DNA of 64,000 nt from Gammaproteobacteria bacterium (lineage in GTDB: Bacteria > Pseudomonadota > Gammaproteobacteria > Burkholderiales > Sulfuricellaceae). The notes below the pieces were generated by a model. The model saw nothing but the letters and a program-made list of their open reading frames with translations. It searched no databases and was not told the DNA's origin. A program made the position numbers and the translations under genes. Within the stretch, counting starts at the first letter, position 1, and every line of letters starts with the position of its first letter. Shown piece after piece: positions 17,443-26,789 of this stretch. The stretch covers positions 23,737 through 87,736 of the forward strand of contig JAHJGO010000012.1 of assembly GCA_018824405.1 (NCBI GenBank), read 5' to 3'.

Positions 17443-18992
17443 ATGGCCTGCTCGAACTGGCTCCGCAACTGGCCTGGCTGATTCCTCTTCTGCCCTTGCT
17501 GGCCGCGGCCGGGATTGCGCTTCGCATCCTCAGCGGACACGACAAGGGGGATGGTGCAGAGCCGCCTAGTGCGCGTATCGCCATTTACTGCGCCGGTGCC
17601 GCCCTGTTGCTGCTGCTCGGCCTGGACGTACTTGCTCTTGGCTGGGGAGTGCCGGGTCAGGTGCGTAGCGGTATCTGGTTCACCAGTGGCGCCATCGTCC
17701 TGCCCATCAGCTTTACCCTTGATGCGCTGTCGCTATCCATCGCCACGCTGGTCGCCTTCATTGCCACCCTCACGCTGATTTTTTCACGCAACTATCTGCA
17801 CCGCGAACTCGGTTTCCACCGCTTTTTCTTCGGAATGAGCCTGTTCACCGCCGGCATGCTGCTGATCGTCCTGGCTGGCAATGTGGCGCTGACCTTTGTC
17901 GGCTGGGAGCTGGCGGGCGTCAGTTCCTGGATGCTGATCGGCTATGCCTATGAACGCCCAACCGCCACCAGCAATGCACTGCGCGCCATTGTCACCAACC
18001 GTATCGGTGACGCCGGTTTCATTCTCGGCATTTCACTGGCATTCATCTGGCTCGGCACCGTGGAATGGCCCGCCCTGCTCCATGCCAACCGCCTTGGGAC
18101 ACTCTCCGCCGGTCTGCTTGCGCTGGGTTTCGTAGTGGCAGCACTGGCCAAGTCGGCACAAGTACCGTTTTCACCCTGGATTGCCCGCGCGCTGGAAGGC
18201 CCGACCCCTTCCTCGGCGATTTTTTACGGCGCACTGATGGTTCATGCCGGAGTGTTTCTGCTGATTCGCATGGAACCGCTTCTGCGACAGGCACCCGCGC
18301 TGATGTCGCTGATCGCAGTGCTCGGCCTGCTCACCGCACTCTATGGCTATTTCAGCGGGCTTACCCAGACCGACGTAAAAAGTGCGTTGATGTTCGCCAC
18401 CACCACTCAGGTCGGGCTGATGTTTATCGCCTGCGGGCTGGGCTGGTTCACGCTGGCAGCCTGGCATCTGGGATTGCACGCCAGCTGGCGCGCCTACCAG
18501 TTTCTTGCCTCGCCTTCCTACATGCACCTGATGGGCGGCCCCACCCGTGCCGCTCCGGCCTGGCTGCACAACAAACAACGACTTTACACCGCCGCACTGC
18601 AACGCTTCTGGCTGGAGCAATTAAGTGACTGGCTACTGGTACGACCCACTCAGCAACTGTCACGGGACATTCGCAATCTGGATGACAATGTGGTGAGCCG
18701 CCTGGTCGGCCTGCCTGACTCTGCAGTCGTTTCGGCCTTCATGGTGGCGAGCGGCGAAGAAAAAAACCAGGACAAGGTCGTCCGCGGCAGCGGTCTGGCG
18801 GGCGCTTTTCTGGAATGGCTCGCACTCAAGTTGCACCGTTTTGAATCGCGTCTCCTGTTCCAGGATGGCGATAGCAGACTCGGACGCATTCTGGCAAGAA
18901 TTGGCAGCTATCTGGTGGCGGTGGAAGGCCTGCTTTCGCAGCCGCGTTACCTGCTGCTGATAATCATGGCAACCCTGGTGGTGATTCTGTAA
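17439..18992 (+). CDS. dabB: NuoL-like membrane subunit, DabB type
   Basis: 517-aa Proton_antipo_M/NuoL-like protein. The N-terminal antiporter core holds FVGWELAGVSSWMLIGYAY and the loop NRIGDAGFILGI, typical of NuoL relatives. The helix pattern then breaks at AWHLGLHASWRAYQFLASPS and continues into a long amphipathic C-terminal region, as in DabB proteins. It overlaps the dabA stop by 4 bases (ATGA), so it is the best candidate for the direct DabA partner. In characterised systems dabB lies before dabA, so the order here is different. The DabB assignment is by similarity of character and position, not by alignment. Confidence 0.8.
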   Translation: MNGLLELAPQLAWLIPLLPLLAAAGIALRILSGHDKGDGAEPPSARIAIYCAGAALLLLLGLDVLALGWGVPGQVRSGIWFTSGAIVLPISFTLDALSLSIATLVAFIATLTLIFSRNYLHRELGFHRFFFGMSLFTAGMLLIVLAGNVALTFVGWELAGVSSWMLIGYAYERPTATSNALRAIVTNRIGDAGFILGISLAFIWLGTVEWPALLHANRLGTLSAGLLALGFVVAALAKSAQVPFSPWIARALEGPTPSSAIFYGALMVHAGVFLLIRMEPLLRQAPALMSLIAVLGLLTALYGYFSGLTQTDVKSALMFATTTQVGLMFIACGLGWFTLAAWHLGLHASWRAYQFLASPSYMHLMGGPTRAAPAWLHNKQRLYTAALQRFWLEQLSDWLLVRPTQQLSRDIRNLDDNVVSRLVGLPDSAVVSAFMVASGEEKNQDKVVRGSGLAGAFLEWLALKLHRFESRLLFQDGDSRLGRILARIGSYLVAVEGLLSQPRYLLLIIMATLVVIL

Positions 18993-20506
18993 TGATGGTG
19001 AACGAAATACACTGGACCCAGCAGGCAGCATATCCCATTCTCGGCATGCTGCAACTGGTTCCCCTGCTTGGCGCCGGACTGCTGCTGCTCCTTGGCGAAA
19101 GGCGCGACTCTGTTGTCATCGGCCGCGGTATTGCACTGATCGAACTGCTGCTGGCGATCGACCTGTTCCGCACTATCAAGGCCGATTCCCCCGCCCTGCA
19201 ACTTTCCGAAAAGCTGGTCCTGCTCGACCCCTTTACCTACCATGCTGCGGCTGATGGCGTCACTGTGCTGTTTGTCCTGCTCACCGCGCTGGTGGTACTG
19301 CTGCTCACGATCTACAGCCTGGTGCGCGGGCTGGCCGAACCTGCGCGCCTGCTGGCAGTTATTCTGGCGGTAGAGGGTGTCCTGATGTCACAACTGGTGA
19401 CCACCAACCTGCTTTGGTTCGCGCTCGCCTCTCTGCTGGAACTGGGCCTGGTCGGCTACCTGTTGTGGAACTGGGCTACTTCACCGGAAAAAGACACCAT
19501 GCTGGCACGCTTTTACCAGTTCCAGGGTACCGGCCTGCTGCTGCTGGTCATGGGCACCATGCTGCTGGGCTGGTTCCATGCCGAGGCCACCGGGGGCAAC
19601 TGGAGTTTTGACCTGGCTGACCTGAGCACCGTCCAGGTCGGCGGTGCAGTCGGCTCGGTGGTCTTTTTCTCGCTGCTTTACGGCATGGGCATCCGCACCC
19701 CGATCTTTCCACTGCACGGCTGGCTGCCCTTGGTGGCGCAGCACGGCAATGTCGCCATTGCCCCCGTTCTTCTGCTCGGCATCAAGGTCGGCATATACGG
19801 CCTGATCCGTTTCGTATTTCCCATCGTGCCGGGCGCGGTGGTGCAGTGGCACACCTTTGTCGTTGCGTTTGCAGCCGCGGGCGTATTCTATGCCGCCTTC
19901 CTGGCCTTTTTGCAAAGCGATTTGCGCCGCCTGATGGCTTTTGCCGTCGTGAGCCACACCAGCCTTTTGATTATTGGCCTGTTCTCCCTTCACGCCGAGG
20001 GCTTCCAGGGCAGCATCCTGCTGGCAGTCAATTTCGGTCTCGCCATGACGGTCATGCTGTTCATTGTCGGCTTTGTCTATCGACGCACTCGCACCACCGT
20101 GCTCGACCAGCTGGGCGGCCTGTTCGACCGAATTCCTTTCATCGGCGCAAGCTTCCTGCTTGGCGGCCTGGCCATCGTGGGCATGCCCGGCACACCCGGC
20201 TTCGATGCCGCTCATCTGGTACTGGAAGCCTCCATCGAACGCCTTGGCGCCCTGCTTACCGTGGCCGTGGCGCTGGGCAACGTGGTGGCTGCAGGCTTCC
20301 TGCTGTGGGCCTTCCAGCGCGCCTTCCTTGCCCCGCGCAACGAAAGCTCCAGATTCGGCACCATTGAGCGCACCCTGCCTATGGAATATCTGGTGGCCGG
20401 CAGCGCCGTGGCTGTTCTGCTCATCGCCGGTTTCTACCTCGAACCCTGGATGAAACTGATCGAAGCGCCACTCCATGTGCTTGCTGAGAGATTTGCACAC
20501 CCATGA
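18992..20506 (+). CDS. NuoM/NuoN-like membrane subunit of the Dab locus (II)
   Basis: 504-aa polytopic antiporter-like protein. It carries IFPLHGWLPLVAQHGNVA followed by the Lys-bearing helix GIKVGIYGLIRF, and a Glu in the helix SLLELGLVGYLLW that replaces the usual WELxLIP. Sequence around the Glu is more diverged than in its neighbours, so it may have a specialised role. The start codon overlaps the preceding stop by one base (TAATG), and the next gene overlaps by 4 bases, so it is embedded in the dab operon. Its place between a NuoL- and a NuoM-like subunit suggests a multi-subunit proton channel. Confidence 0.8.
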   Translation: MMVNEIHWTQQAAYPILGMLQLVPLLGAGLLLLLGERRDSVVIGRGIALIELLLAIDLFRTIKADSPALQLSEKLVLLDPFTYHAAADGVTVLFVLLTALVVLLLTIYSLVRGLAEPARLLAVILAVEGVLMSQLVTTNLLWFALASLLELGLVGYLLWNWATSPEKDTMLARFYQFQGTGLLLLVMGTMLLGWFHAEATGGNWSFDLADLSTVQVGGAVGSVVFFSLLYGMGIRTPIFPLHGWLPLVAQHGNVAIAPVLLLGIKVGIYGLIRFVFPIVPGAVVQWHTFVVAFAAAGVFYAAFLAFLQSDLRRLMAFAVVSHTSLLIIGLFSLHAEGFQGSILLAVNFGLAMTVMLFIVGFVYRRTRTTVLDQLGGLFDRIPFIGASFLLGGLAIVGMPGTPGFDAAHLVLEASIERLGALLTVAVALGNVVAAGFLLWAFQRAFLAPRNESSRFGTIERTLPMEYLVAGSAVAVLLIAGFYLEPWMKLIEAPLHVLAERFAHP

Positions 20507-21981
20507 CAAACATGCCACTGCTCAGCCTGCTATTCCTCACCCTGCCGCTCGGCGCCGCACTCACCTGGCTGCTGCCGCGTCCGGAATGGGCCAAGCGCAT
20601 CGCCCTGGCTACGGCACTGCTCGACCTGTGTTTTGCCCTGGCGGTGATCTACAGGTTCGACCCCAGCCAGCCCGGCTTCCAACTGGTGGAACAGGCGCGC
20701 TGGATTCCCACCCTCAACATTCAGTACATGGTCGGAGTGGACGGCATTTCCCTGCTGTTTCTGCCTGCCACCATCCTGCTATTCATCGGCGTCATCCTGG
20801 CTTCCTGGAACAGCGTGACCAAGCTACCGCGCCTGTATTACAGCCTGCTGCTGGTACTGGAAACGGCCACCCTGGGTATTTTCTGTTCTCTCGACACCAT
20901 GCTGTTCTTCTTCTTCTGGGAACTGTCGCTGATTCCGATCTATTTTCTGGTCAGCCTGTGGGGTGTAGGGCCAAACCGACGCTATGCGGCTGTCAAATAC
21001 ATCCTGGTGATGGTCGCTGGCGGGATTCCATTGCTATTTGGCTTCATCCTGCTCGCCTTCACTCATGCGACAAGCGGGGGGGGCCTGGTATTTGATCTAC
21101 CCACTTTGCTGGCAACACCGGTCCCCGCCCGGATGCAACTTGCGATTTTTATCCTGCTGCTGTTGGGGTTTGCCGTCAAGATTCCGGTTTTTCCGCTTCA
21201 CACCTGGCTGCCCCTGGTGGCAATGGAAGGACCAGCGGCGGTCATCGCACTGCTGGTCGGTATCAAACTCGGCGCCTACGGGCTGATTCGCTTTGCCATC
21301 CCGCTGGCGCCGCAAGCGGCGCAGCAGATGCATTGGCTACTGGTGGCACTGGGAACACTGGGGGTGATATACGGCGCGGTCGCCGCACTGGCCCAGACCA
21401 ATCTGCGCCGTATGCTGGCCTATGCCAGCCTGTCGCATGTGGGCCTGGTGGTGCTTGGAATTGCCTCCTTCGACCTGCAGGGCTTGCAAGGTTCGGTACT
21501 GCAACTGCTCAATTTCACGCTAGCTGCAGGCGGTGGCTTCCTGCTTATCGGCGCCCTTCACCACCGCATCGGCTCAACCGATCTTTTGAGCCTGGGTGGC
21601 GCAGCTCGCTCCATGCCATTGCTGGCAAGCTTTTTTCTGCTGTTTGGCTTCGCCGGCATGGGCATGCCGGGAACCAGCGGCTTTCCAGCTGAATTGCTGA
21701 TTCTGCTTTCGGCCTTCAAACACCATATCGGCGCAGGTCTTGCCGCACTGTTCGCCATGGTACTGGGTACAGCCTATTTTTTCAGTCTCTACCGCAAGGC
21801 CTTTTTTGGACCAGCCAACAATCCGGTAGTAGCCAGTGCCATGGACCTGCGACCACGTGAACTGGGTGTCGCCATAGTCTTTGCCTTCCTGATCCTGAGC
21901 GTTGGATTTTATCCATCAGCCGTGCTGGATGTGATCAAACCGGCTGGAGAAGCCTGGGTGACTCAGCTTCAGAAGCATTAA
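20503..21981 (+). CDS. NuoM-like proton-conducting membrane subunit of the Dab locus (III)
   Basis: 492-aa Proton_antipo_M protein with about 14 helices. It keeps the conserved Glu in FFFFWELSLIPIYFLVSLWG and the Lys in VFPLHTWLPL ... GIKLGAYGLIRF. It is the last gene of the dab operon: the ATG overlaps the previous stop by 4 bases, and a short hairpin follows the stop. It is closer to classic NuoM than the preceding subunit. With the genes at 12684, 17439 and 18992 it makes four antiporter-like subunits around a single DabA. Confidence 0.84.
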   Translation: MTNMPLLSLLFLTLPLGAALTWLLPRPEWAKRIALATALLDLCFALAVIYRFDPSQPGFQLVEQARWIPTLNIQYMVGVDGISLLFLPATILLFIGVILASWNSVTKLPRLYYSLLLVLETATLGIFCSLDTMLFFFFWELSLIPIYFLVSLWGVGPNRRYAAVKYILVMVAGGIPLLFGFILLAFTHATSGGGLVFDLPTLLATPVPARMQLAIFILLLLGFAVKIPVFPLHTWLPLVAMEGPAAVIALLVGIKLGAYGLIRFAIPLAPQAAQQMHWLLVALGTLGVIYGAVAALAQTNLRRMLAYASLSHVGLVVLGIASFDLQGLQGSVLQLLNFTLAAGGGFLLIGALHHRIGSTDLLSLGGAARSMPLLASFFLLFGFAGMGMPGTSGFPAELLILLSAFKHHIGAGLAALFAMVLGTAYFFSLYRKAFFGPANNPVVASAMDLRPRELGVAIVFAFLILSVGFYPSAVLDVIKPAGEAWVTQLQKH

Positions 21982-22004
21982 AACGAAACCAATATAATTT
22001 CGTT
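21982..22004. terminator. Short hairpin between convergent dab operon and era
   Basis: AACGAAA (21982-21988) and TTTCGTT (21998-22004) pair over a 9-base AT-rich loop, starting immediately after the last dab stop and 18 bases before the era stop. The stem is only 7 bp, so termination is tentative. Confidence 0.35.
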
Positions 22005-22021
22005 CCAGGTCCTGTCAGGAA

Positions 22022-22918
22022 TTATTCATAACCCAGGCTTTTGAGCGCACGCTCATCGTCTGCCCAGCCGCCCTTGACCTTGACCCACACTTCCAGATAA
22101 ACCTTGCTGTCAAACAGCTTCTCCATGTCCTTGCGGGCCTGGGTTCCAATTTCCTTGAGTCTCTCGCCCTTGTTGCCAATCAGGATCGGTTTCTGGCTTT
22201 CCCTGTCAACGATGACCGCAGCAAAAATGCGGCGCAGATTGCCGATGGTTTCAAATTTTTCAATTTCAACGCTGACCGAATAAGGCACTTCGTCACCGGA
22301 AAGGCGAAATATTTTCTCGCGCACGATTTCAGCGGCCAGAAAGCGCTCGCTGCGGTCGGTGATTTCTTCATCGCCATATACCGCCGTCCCTTCCGGCAAA
22401 TAGCGCCTGATTTCTGCCAGCAACTGATCCAGCTGCGAACCGCCCTTCCGGGCGCTGAGCGGCACAGAAGCAGCAAAAGGAAATAGTGAAGACATTTTTT
22501 CAATAAATGGCAGCAGTTTTTCCTTGTCATTGACACGGTCGATTTTATTCAGCACCAGCAGCACCGGTTGATCCCGAGGCAGCAGGGCCAGCACCTTCTC
22601 GTCACGCTCGTCGAAACGCAAGGCTTCAACCACGAACAGGACCACGTCCACATCCGACAGCGCCTGCGTCACGGTGCGGTTCATCACCCGGTTCAGTGCG
22701 CTTTGATGCTGCGTCTGAAAGCCTGGCGTATCCACAAAGATATACTGTGTCTCCGCATCGGTGCGGATGCCGGTAATGCGGTGGCGGGTAGTCTGTGCCT
22801 TGCGTGAGGTAATGCTGACTTTCTGGCCGATTAGATGATTCAGCAGCGTCGATTTGCCGACATTGGGGCGTCCCACAATGGCTATGTAACCAACTTTGAC
22901 GGGAGGAGTTTCACTCAT
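22022..22918 (-). CDS. era: GTPase Era
   Basis: 298-aa Era. G1 motif GRPNVGKST (about 16-24), G3 DTPGF, G4 NKID, and a C-terminal KH domain with the [11 protein letters not shown] loop that binds the 3' end of 16S rRNA. Era acts in 30S ribosome assembly. It overlaps the end of rnc by 8 bases, the standard rnc-era arrangement. Length is normal for the family (about 300 aa). Confidence 0.97.
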   Translation of the reverse strand: MSETPPVKVGYIAIVGRPNVGKSTLLNHLIGQKVSITSRKAQTTRHRITGIRTDAETQYIFVDTPGFQTQHQSALNRVMNRTVTQALSDVDVVLFVVEALRFDERDEKVLALLPRDQPVLLVLNKIDRVNDKEKLLPFIEKMSSLFPFAASVPLSARKGGSQLDQLLAEIRRYLPEGTAVYGDEEITDRSERFLAAEIVREKIFRLSGDEVPYSVSVEIEKFETIGNLRRIFAAVIVDRESQKPILIGNKGERLKEIGTQARKDMEKLFDSKVYLEVWVKVKGGWADDERALKSLGYE

Positions 22919-23585
22919 TTTTCATGGCCATTTGATAAGCATTAATTGCGGCATTCTGCTCGGCACTGCGGCGACTGTGCCCGACACCCACAGTGCGGAT
23001 ATCGAGGCCGGGGATGATGCATTCCACCTCAAACTCCTGGTCATGGGCCTCGCCGCGGATATCCACCACTTCATACTGAGGCAGGGCGTGCTTGCAGCTT
23101 TGCAGATACTCCTGCAACTGCGTTTTTGGGTCTTTCGCTATTTTCTTGGGATCGAGAGCTTGAAGCAACGGTTCGTACAAGGCGAGAATCATCATCTCGG
23201 CGGCGACAAAACCATCATCCAGGTAAGCCGCACCAATGATGGCCTCCAGCGCATCAGCCAGGATAGAGGGACGGCGGAAACCGCCGCTTTTCAGTTCACC
23301 CTCGCCCAGCATGAGATGATCACCGAGCTTGAGCCGCCCGGCGATCTCTGCCAGCGTCGACTCCTTCACCAGCGCCGCGCGCATGCGGCTCAGGTCCCCT
23401 TCAGGCAAGCGCGGGTAGAGCTGGTACAAACGGGCCGCAATGACGCAATTCAGGATGCTGTCGCCGAGAAATTCCAGGCGCTCGTTATTGGGTGAACCGT
23501 AGCTGCGGTGTGTCAACGCTTGCTGCAACAACTCGGGCCGCGAAAAATCACGCCCGAGCAGACGACAGAGTATCTGAAGCTTCAT
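22911..23585 (-). CDS. rnc: Ribonuclease III
   Basis: 224-aa RNase III. The signature [12 protein letters not shown] carries E38 and D42, a second acidic cluster is in [15 protein letters not shown], and the C-terminal dsRNA-binding domain ends with [17 protein letters not shown]. It cleaves double-stranded RNA, including the rRNA precursor. It lies 32 bases downstream of the DUF4845 gene and overlaps era, within the lepA-lepB-DUF4845-rnc-era operon. Confidence 0.97.
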   Translation of the reverse strand: MKLQILCRLLGRDFSRPELLQQALTHRSYGSPNNERLEFLGDSILNCVIAARLYQLYPRLPEGDLSRMRAALVKESTLAEIAGRLKLGDHLMLGEGELKSGGFRRPSILADALEAIIGAAYLDDGFVAAEMMILALYEPLLQALDPKKIAKDPKTQLQEYLQSCKHALPQYEVVDIRGEAHDQEFEVECIIPGLDIRTVGVGHSRRSAEQNAAINAYQMAMKNE

Positions 23586-23617
23586 CGAAGCCGGGAAATT
23601 TGTAAGAATTGATGCAC

Positions 23618-23983
23618 CTACTTGCCGTCTTGAGTGGAGGTCTGAAACTCGATCAAGGCACTCAAATTGGCTACAATCGGCACAACTACCGAGTAGTTGG
23701 CTGAAACCACGACTTCACCACGATCCTTTCCGATCTCCAGGTCTTTACCCTTGATTACTGTCACAGTGTCGATGTTAGCGCGTTTGTCGAATGATGATCT
23801 GATTTCACTTGGCGTCATGCTTGGCAGTGCCGAATCCTTGGCAATTACACCAATAATCTTCTGCACAGACCAGAATTCAAGGTAGGGAGGAATCAGTTTC
23901 ATCATCAGAATAGCTCCTAATACAATCGCCATACCGACAAACATCACTCCAAAAAAAGTCATCCCCTGCTGATTTTTTTTCAT
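23618..23983 (-). CDS. DUF4845 membrane-anchored protein
   Basis: 121-aa protein with one N-terminal membrane helix ([21 protein letters not shown]) and a small periplasmic domain, the DUF4845 pattern. It sits between lepB and rnc (9 and 32 bases), its regular place in beta- and gammaproteobacteria. No function is established. The constant position beside signal peptidase I hints at an envelope role. Confidence 0.88.
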   Translation of the reverse strand: MKKNQQGMTFFGVMFVGMAIVLGAILMMKLIPPYLEFWSVQKIIGVIAKDSALPSMTPSEIRSSFDKRANIDTVTVIKGKDLEIGKDRGEVVVSANYSVVVPIVANLSALIEFQTSTQDGK

Positions 23984-23992
23984 TCCCGCCTC

Positions 23993-24799
23993 CTAGTTGA
24001 TTGCCTGGCCAATACGCTTGAAGTCGCCAAAATTCCACCAGATCATGAATGCCTTGCCTACGATGTTGCGATCCGGCACAAAGCCCCAGTAACGGCTATC
24101 GTTACTGTCGTCCCGGTTATCGCCCATCATGAAATAGTGCCCTTCAGGCACGGTACAACTGAAACCCGCCTCATTGTAATCACAGTTGGCCCGAGACTGG
24201 AAGGATTTGACGTCACCCAGACGCACAGGCGGCAAATCCGGCAGGACCAGCACCGCATGCTGGTGACTACCGAGTTGCTCGTAAGCATGTTTGGCTGTGA
24301 CATAGTTCAAGCCGCTCTTGACGTAATTGAACTGCTCGCCGCGATCTTCCATCGCCACTGCCTTGTCATTAATGAACAGGCGTTTCTCGCGATACGCCAC
24401 ACGGTCGCCGGGCAGCCCCACCACCCTTTTGATGTAGTCCAGCGAGGTATCTTCCGGGTAGCGGAAAACCATCACGTCACCGCGTTCTGGCTGATTGATA
24501 TCGATGATCTTGGCATTGATCACCGGCAGGCGGATGCCGTAAGTGTATTTGTTGACGAGGATGAAGTCGCCTACCAGCAGCGTCGGCAGCATCGAACCGG
24601 AAGGGATCTTGAACGGCTCCACCAGAAACGAGCGCAGCAGGAATACCGCCAGAATGACCGGGAAGAAACTCCTGGCGTATTCCACCAGCACCGGTTCCTT
24701 GGCTTCCTTTGCACGGCGCGGCTTGCCCAGATAGATATCGAATAGCCAGATGGTGCCGGTAACCAGCAGCGCGATCAGCATGATGAGAGCGAAATTCAT
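23993..24799 (-). CDS. lepB: Signal peptidase I
   Basis: 268-aa LepB with two N-terminal membrane helices (about 3-20 and 45-60). The catalytic Ser69 lies in PSGSMLPTL, the general-base Lys123 in YIKRVVGLPGD, and the box GDNRDDSNDSR is near the C-terminus. It removes signal peptides on the periplasmic face of the inner membrane. It is located 82 bases downstream of lepA, with a long imperfect hairpin between. Length is slightly shorter than the E. coli enzyme, as usual in this group. Confidence 0.97.
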   Translation of the reverse strand: MNFALIMLIALLVTGTIWLFDIYLGKPRRAKEAKEPVLVEYARSFFPVILAVFLLRSFLVEPFKIPSGSMLPTLLVGDFILVNKYTYGIRLPVINAKIIDINQPERGDVMVFRYPEDTSLDYIKRVVGLPGDRVAYREKRLFINDKAVAMEDRGEQFNYVKSGLNYVTAKHAYEQLGSHQHAVLVLPDLPPVRLGDVKSFQSRANCDYNEAGFSCTVPEGHYFMMGDNRDDSNDSRYWGFVPDRNIVGKAFMIWWNFGDFKRIGQAIN

Positions 24800-24823
24800 T
24801 TGTTTCCTTGGTAATGGATAATA

Positions 24824-24876
24824 GGGAATGGGTGATGAGAGAGTTTGCCTTTACCCATCCCTTCTCACCCATTCCC
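24824..24876. repeat. Long-loop inverted repeat between lepA and lepB
   Basis: GGGAATGGGTGA (24824-24835) and TCACCCATTCCC (24865-24876) are perfect 12-base inverted copies separated by 29 bases that hold a second GGGTAAAG-like purine/pyrimidine pattern. It lies wholly between two co-directional operon genes. It could act as a processing site or attenuator, or be a dispersed palindromic repeat. The window holds no second copy that I noticed. Confidence 0.5.
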
Positions 24877-24881
24877 CATGA

Positions 24882-26675
24882 CTATTTATTGTCCACCTGC
24901 AGAATGGCGAGGAAGGCCTCCTGTGGAATCTCCACATTGCCTACCTGCTTCATGCGTTTCTTGCCGGCCTTCTGCTTTTCCAGCAGTTTGCGTTTACGTG
25001 AAATATCACCGCCGTAACACTTGGCCAGCACGTTCTTGCGCAACGCCTTGACGTTCTCGCGCGCCAGAATCTGCGAACCGATGGCTGCCTGCACTGCCAC
25101 ATCGAACATCTGACGCGGAATCAGCTGGCGCATCTTGGCAGCCAGTTCGCGCCCGCGATAAATCGAATTGGCGCGGTGCACGATCACCGAAAGCGCATCC
25201 ACCTTTTCGTTGTTGATCAGGATATCCACCTTGACCAGGTCGGCTGCGCGGAATTCCTTGAACTCGTAATCCAGCGAGGCATAACCGCGGCTGGTGGACT
25301 TGAGCTTGTCGAACAGGTCCATCACCACTTCGTTCATGGGCATGTCGTAGGTCAGCATCACTTGCCGCCCCATGTACTGCATGTTGGTCTGCGAACCGCG
25401 CTTCTGGGTGCACAAGGTGATCACGGCACCGACATATTCCTGCGGCACCAGAATAGTGGCGGTGATGATCGGCTCGCGGATTTCCTCGATTTTCGACAGA
25501 TCCGGCAGTTTGGAAGGATTCTCAATTTCCAGCATGGTGCCGTCGCGCATCACGATTTCATAGATCACCGTCGGTGCGGTGGTAATGAGATCCATGTCGT
25601 ACTCGCGCTCCAGACGCTCCTGTACGATCTCAAGATGGAGCAGGCCGAGGAAGCCGCAGCGGAAGCCGAAGCCCAGCGCCTGGGAAGTTTCCGGCTCGTA
25701 TTGCAGCGAAGCGTCGTTGAGTTTGAGCTTTTCCAGCGCGTCGCGCAGTGCTTCGTAGTCGTGCGATTCCACCGGATACAGGCCGGCGAACACTTGCGGC
25801 CTGATTTCCTTGAAGCCGGGCAAAGCCTCGCTGGCGGGATTGTTCGCCAGTGTCACGGTATCGCCCACCTTGGCGGATTTCAGTTCCTTGATACCGGCAA
25901 TGATGAAACCCACCCCGCCAGCCGAAAGCTGCGGCCGGATCAGAGACTTGGGCGTGAACACGCCGACCTGCTCGCACAGGTGCACATCGCCGGTAGCCAT
26001 GAGGCGAATCTTGTCCTTGGGCTTGAGCACGCCGTCCACGACCCGCACCAGCATCACCACGCCGACGTAGTTATCAAACCAGGAATCGATGATCAGCGCC
26101 TTGAGCGGCCCATCGGGGTTACCCTTGGGCGGAGGGATGCGCGCGATCACCGCTTCCAGTGCATCCTGAACACCAAAGCCGGTCTTGGCGCTGGTGAGCA
26201 CCGCATCCTTGGCGTCGATGCCGATGATGTCCTCGATTTCCTTGATCACCCGCTCCGGCTCGGCGCTGGGTAGGTCGATCTTGTTGAGCACCGGTACCAC
26301 TTCCACACCCTGCTCGATGGCGGTATAGCAGTTGGCCACGCTCTGGGCTTCCACGCCTTGGGAGGCGTCCACCACCAGCAGCGCGCCCTCGCAGGCAGCG
26401 AGCGAACGGCTGACTTCGTAGGAAAAATCCACGTGACCGGGGGTATCAATCAGGTTGATCTGGTAGACCTGGCCATCGCGCGCCTTGTATTCCAGAGCTG
26501 CGGTCTGCGCCTTGATGGTGATGCCGCGCTCGCGCTCGATATCCATGGAGTCGAGCACCTGGGCTTCCATTTCGCGGTCCGAAAGGCCGCCGCAAAGATG
26601 GATGATACGATCCGCCAGAGTGGACTTGCCATGGTCAATATGGGCGATAATAGAGAAGTTGCGTATCTGGTTCAT
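24882..26675 (-). CDS. lepA: Elongation factor 4 (LepA)
   Basis: 597-aa translational GTPase. It has G1 AHIDHGKST (about 10-18), [12 protein letters not shown], then EF-G-like domains II, III and V, and the LepA-specific C-terminal domain ending in [14 protein letters not shown]. LepA back-translocates or helps assemble ribosomes under stress. It is first gene of the lepA-lepB-DUF4845-rnc-era run. A terminator of the upstream gene lies just before its start. Length matches the family. Confidence 0.97.
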   Translation of the reverse strand: MNQIRNFSIIAHIDHGKSTLADRIIHLCGGLSDREMEAQVLDSMDIERERGITIKAQTAALEYKARDGQVYQINLIDTPGHVDFSYEVSRSLAACEGALLVVDASQGVEAQSVANCYTAIEQGVEVVPVLNKIDLPSAEPERVIKEIEDIIGIDAKDAVLTSAKTGFGVQDALEAVIARIPPPKGNPDGPLKALIIDSWFDNYVGVVMLVRVVDGVLKPKDKIRLMATGDVHLCEQVGVFTPKSLIRPQLSAGGVGFIIAGIKELKSAKVGDTVTLANNPASEALPGFKEIRPQVFAGLYPVESHDYEALRDALEKLKLNDASLQYEPETSQALGFGFRCGFLGLLHLEIVQERLEREYDMDLITTAPTVIYEIVMRDGTMLEIENPSKLPDLSKIEEIREPIITATILVPQEYVGAVITLCTQKRGSQTNMQYMGRQVMLTYDMPMNEVVMDLFDKLKSTSRGYASLDYEFKEFRAADLVKVDILINNEKVDALSVIVHRANSIYRGRELAAKMRQLIPRQMFDVAVQAAIGSQILARENVKALRKNVLAKCYGGDISRKRKLLEKQKAGKKRMKQVGNVEIPQEAFLAILQVDNK

Positions 26676-26690
26676 ACTTTGTATGCAGCA

Positions 26691-26716
26691 AAAAGGGCAC
26701 GGTGATGTGCCCTTTT
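26691..26716. terminator. Rho-independent terminator upstream of lepA
   Basis: AAAAGGGCAC (26691-26700) pairs perfectly with GTGCCCTTTT (26707-26716) over a 6-base loop, with U-rich ends on both strands. On the minus strand it ends the transcript of the FimV-like gene and insulates lepA, whose promoter must then lie within the next few bases. Confidence 0.85.
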
Positions 26717-26789
26717 CTGGTTAGGAAAGTTGAATTCTAACGGATTTTGATCCCGGACGCATTAGTAACACGCCCCTCCCAGCAGCAGC

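Noticed and set aside
19481..20518. 345-codon minus-strand frame opposite the NuoM-like gene
   Set aside because: Composition (many His, Gln, Gly) is the antisense of a hydrophobic membrane protein; no real features.
12684..21981. Reading the antiporter-like genes as part of respiratory complex I
   Set aside because: No NuoA-K or NADH-module genes are present, and DabA with intact zinc site sits in the middle of the overlapping gene row.
25176..26273. 365-codon plus-strand frame opposite lepA
   Set aside because: Pure shadow of lepA, which has all GTPase motifs on the other strand.
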